Shown: piece after piece, positions 5,887 to 7,047 of the stretch
Layout of the letters: every line of letters starts with the position of its first letter
Position numbering within the stretch: the first letter of the stretch is position 1
Assembly (NCBI GenBank): GCA_016199255.1
Contig: JACQHA010000127.1
Location: 1 to 7,047, forward strand
DNA from: Deinococcus sp.
GTDB taxonomy: Bacteria; Deinococcota; Deinococci; JACQHA01
Length of the DNA stretch: 7,047 nucleotides
Reading direction: 5' to 3'
Translations under genes and position numbers: made by a program
The notes under the pieces: generated by a model
The model's database searches: none
Told to the model about the DNA's origin: nothing
The model's input: the letters and a program-made list of their open reading frames with translations, nothing else

Positions 5887-6789
5887 ATGCCCCGCCAGGT
5901 GCATCTGACTGCCTGCCAGACTGTGACGATCACCACTGTGGTGGACAACTCGGCTGATGCCCTGTTGCCCTCCACACCACACTTGCGGCGCTGGCCCCTG
6001 GCCGATTGCCCGCTGCTGGCCGAGCCTGGCCTGGCGCTGCATGTGCAGGCCAGTGCTCAGGGCCGCACCTACCAGTTGCTGCTCGATGCCGGCGCCACCC
6101 GCCAGGCGCTGCCTTATAACTTGCCCCGGCTGGGCCTTGATGCCCGGCAACTCGACGCCCTGATCCTCAGTCACGGCCATCCCGATCACGTGGCCGCCGT
6201 GCTGGACCTGCTGGGGCTGGCCAACCACCCGCTTCCGGTGGTGGTGCATCCCGCTGCTTTCCGCGCGCCAGGGGGAGAGCAGGACGGCGCCGCCAGCTCC
6301 CTGGACCGGCGCAGCTGGGAGCTGGCTGGGGCCCAGCTGGTGGAGAGTGCTGAGCCCTTGCTAGTGGGGCCAGCCTTGATCAGCGGATCCATCCCCCGCC
6401 AAGCCGAACCGGGAGGCACCCCCCTGGCTACCTCCTGGCCGGAACCGGTGCCTGACGAGCAGGCCCTGGTTTTCAAGCTGGCGAGCAAGGGGCTGGTGGT
6501 GATCACTGGCTGTGGCCACGCCGGGCTGCTGAATATTTTGCGCCACGCCCAGGAACTCACCGGGGTGCAGAGAATCTACGCCGTCGTGGGCGGCTTCCAC
6601 CTGGGCCGGGCACCAGCTCAGCTGGTGGACCACACTATCGCCGCCCTCAAGGCGCTGCGCCCCGAAGTGCTGCTACCTGCCCACTGCACCGGGAGCGAAG
6701 CCCTGGAGCGCCTGATGGCCGCTCTGCCTGGCCAGTGCCTGCGCAACAGCGTGGGTAGTGCCCTGACCCTAGGCGCTGCCCCAGGGTAG
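5887..6789 (+). CDS. Metallo-beta-lactamase-fold hydrolase, COG1237-like
   Basis: The 300-residue protein shows the metal-binding motif H96-x-H98-x-D100-H101 (LSHGHPDHVAAV), the preceding strand motif LLDAGA (65-70), His211 in TGCGHAGLLN, GGFH at 235-238, and His266 in LLPAHCTG. The combination of TGC-x-HAG, GGFHL and H-C-TG is characteristic of the COG1237 branch of the MBL fold. Some of its members are described as 7,8-dihydropterin-6-methyl-aminobenzene-phosphate synthases, but most are of unknown substrate. All expected two-metal ligands appear present, so the enzyme should be active. There is no signal peptide and it is presumably cytoplasmic. It is divergent from cytochrome B and has its own ribosome site, so it need not belong to the cytochrome system. 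No convincing terminator follows the TAG stop. The fold is confident; the substrate is unknown. Confidence 0.88.
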   Translation: MPRQVHLTACQTVTITTVVDNSADALLPSTPHLRRWPLADCPLLAEPGLALHVQASAQGRTYQLLLDAGATRQALPYNLPRLGLDARQLDALILSHGHPDHVAAVLDLLGLANHPLPVVVHPAAFRAPGGEQDGAASSLDRRSWELAGAQLVESAEPLLVGPALISGSIPRQAEPGGTPLATSWPEPVPDEQALVFKLASKGLVVITGCGHAGLLNILRHAQELTGVQRIYAVVGGFHLGRAPAQLVDHTIAALKALRPEVLLPAHCTGSEALERLMAALPGQCLRNSVGSALTLGAAPG

Positions 6790-6869
6790 GCTATTTCGCC
6801 CATACGTGCTCCGCCCATCTCCCAATGTCAGGGGACGCTGGCCAAAGTAGTGTGGAGGCGGTGATAGCT

Positions 6870-7047
6870 ATGACCGAGATCCAACGCATCTTGCACCCAA
6901 CCGACTTCTCCCAGTGCTCGCTCAAGGCCCTGGCGCTCTGACCGCTGATCACTTTTGGGCGGGAGGTGGACGGGGGCACCGAGGTTGCCTACGCTTGGGT
7001 CATGTCAAAGCCCCAGACGGAGGTGTGACCCATGTGCCCCCTGACAC
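6870..7047 (+). pseudogene. Universal stress protein (UspA family) 5' remnant with two in-frame TGA codons, runs off window
   Basis: An ATG at 6870, preceded by GGAGG at 6854-6858 (11-nt gap), opens MTEIQRILHPTDFSQCSLKA. This is the first strand and nucleotide-loop Asp (PTD) of a UspA domain, followed by the start of helix 1. The frame meets TGA at 6939-6941 after only 23 residues. It then continues in the same frame with FGREVDGGTEVAYAWVMSKP, which fits the end of helix 1 and strand 2 of the Usp fold. A second TGA is at 7026-7028. The stretch between the stops has about two to four residues more than a usual Usp helix 1, so small in-frame indels may also be present. Intact start signals with a broken body suggest a fairly recent pseudogene or sequencing errors. 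Bases 6790-6869 hold only this gene's leader. The Usp assignment rests on a short segment. Confidence 0.55.

Noticed and set aside
5129..5908. A long plus-strand open frame of about 259 codons opposite cytochrome B
   Set aside because: It is antisense to a clear six-haem protein, has low-complexity Ala/Gly/Arg composition typical of GC-rich shadow frames, and shows no recognisable domain.
6764..6790. Possible terminator at the end of the MBL gene (ACCCT paired with AGGGT)
   Set aside because: The stem is five pairs with a 12-base loop, lies partly inside the coding region and has no following T-tract.
6791..6979. A minus-strand frame of 62 codons at the right end
   Set aside because: It lies opposite the Usp-like frame, whose residues match a known family, and shows no motif or ribosome site of its own.
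6939..7028. TGA read as selenocysteine or a reassigned codon in the Usp frame
   Set aside because: Other genes in the window end in TGA, the site is not a known redox position in Usp proteins, and no hairpin of SECIS type is evident after it.
1..7047. CRISPR arrays, tRNA or rRNA genes, insertion sequences, phage attachment sites
   Set aside because: No regularly spaced repeats, RNA-gene hallmarks, transposase motifs or flanking direct repeats were seen. The only duplication of note is the cytochrome pair.

Overview
This 7-kb window is bacterial, gene-dense and GC-rich, with Shine-Dalgarno-led genes, ATGA start/stop overlaps and Sec signal peptides. The genes centre on c-type cytochromes, so the organism probably exports multiheme proteins for anaerobic or metal-linked respiration. 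The taxon cannot be fixed from the sequence; a Chloroflexota-like or other deep-branching GC-rich lineage is only a guess.

Layout. Bases 1-4803 form one tightly packed plus-strand operon: the 3' part of a TPR-repeat protein, an NHL beta-propeller lipoprotein, a secreted hexaheme cytochrome c (cytochrome A), and a large secreted protein of tandem Ig-like domains. Every junction is an overlap (4, 4 and 37-46 bp). A second hexaheme cytochrome (cytochrome B, 4790-5725), a clear paralogue of A, runs the opposite way and overlaps the end of the Ig-like gene by 14 bp. A short divergent intergenic region (5726-5886) holds strong overlapping GC-rich inverted repeats. It separates cytochrome B from a plus-strand metallo-beta-lactamase-fold hydrolase (5887-6789). 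The right end holds the start of a universal stress protein gene that carries two in-frame TGA codons and looks broken.

How the genes may work together. The two cytochromes have the motif order and, by eye, the same set of six conserved non-motif histidines as OmcS, the hexaheme cytochrome that polymerises into extracellular wires in Geobacter sulfurreducens. This comparison is made from memory and has not been computed. With a lipid-anchored propeller, a TPR scaffold and a modular Ig-like surface protein in the same operon, the most interesting reading is a self-contained extracellular electron-transfer or cytochrome-filament locus. In that reading the NHL, TPR and Ig-like proteins would serve export, docking or assembly. 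That functional link is inference. The MBL hydrolase and the Usp remnant are probably unrelated neighbours.
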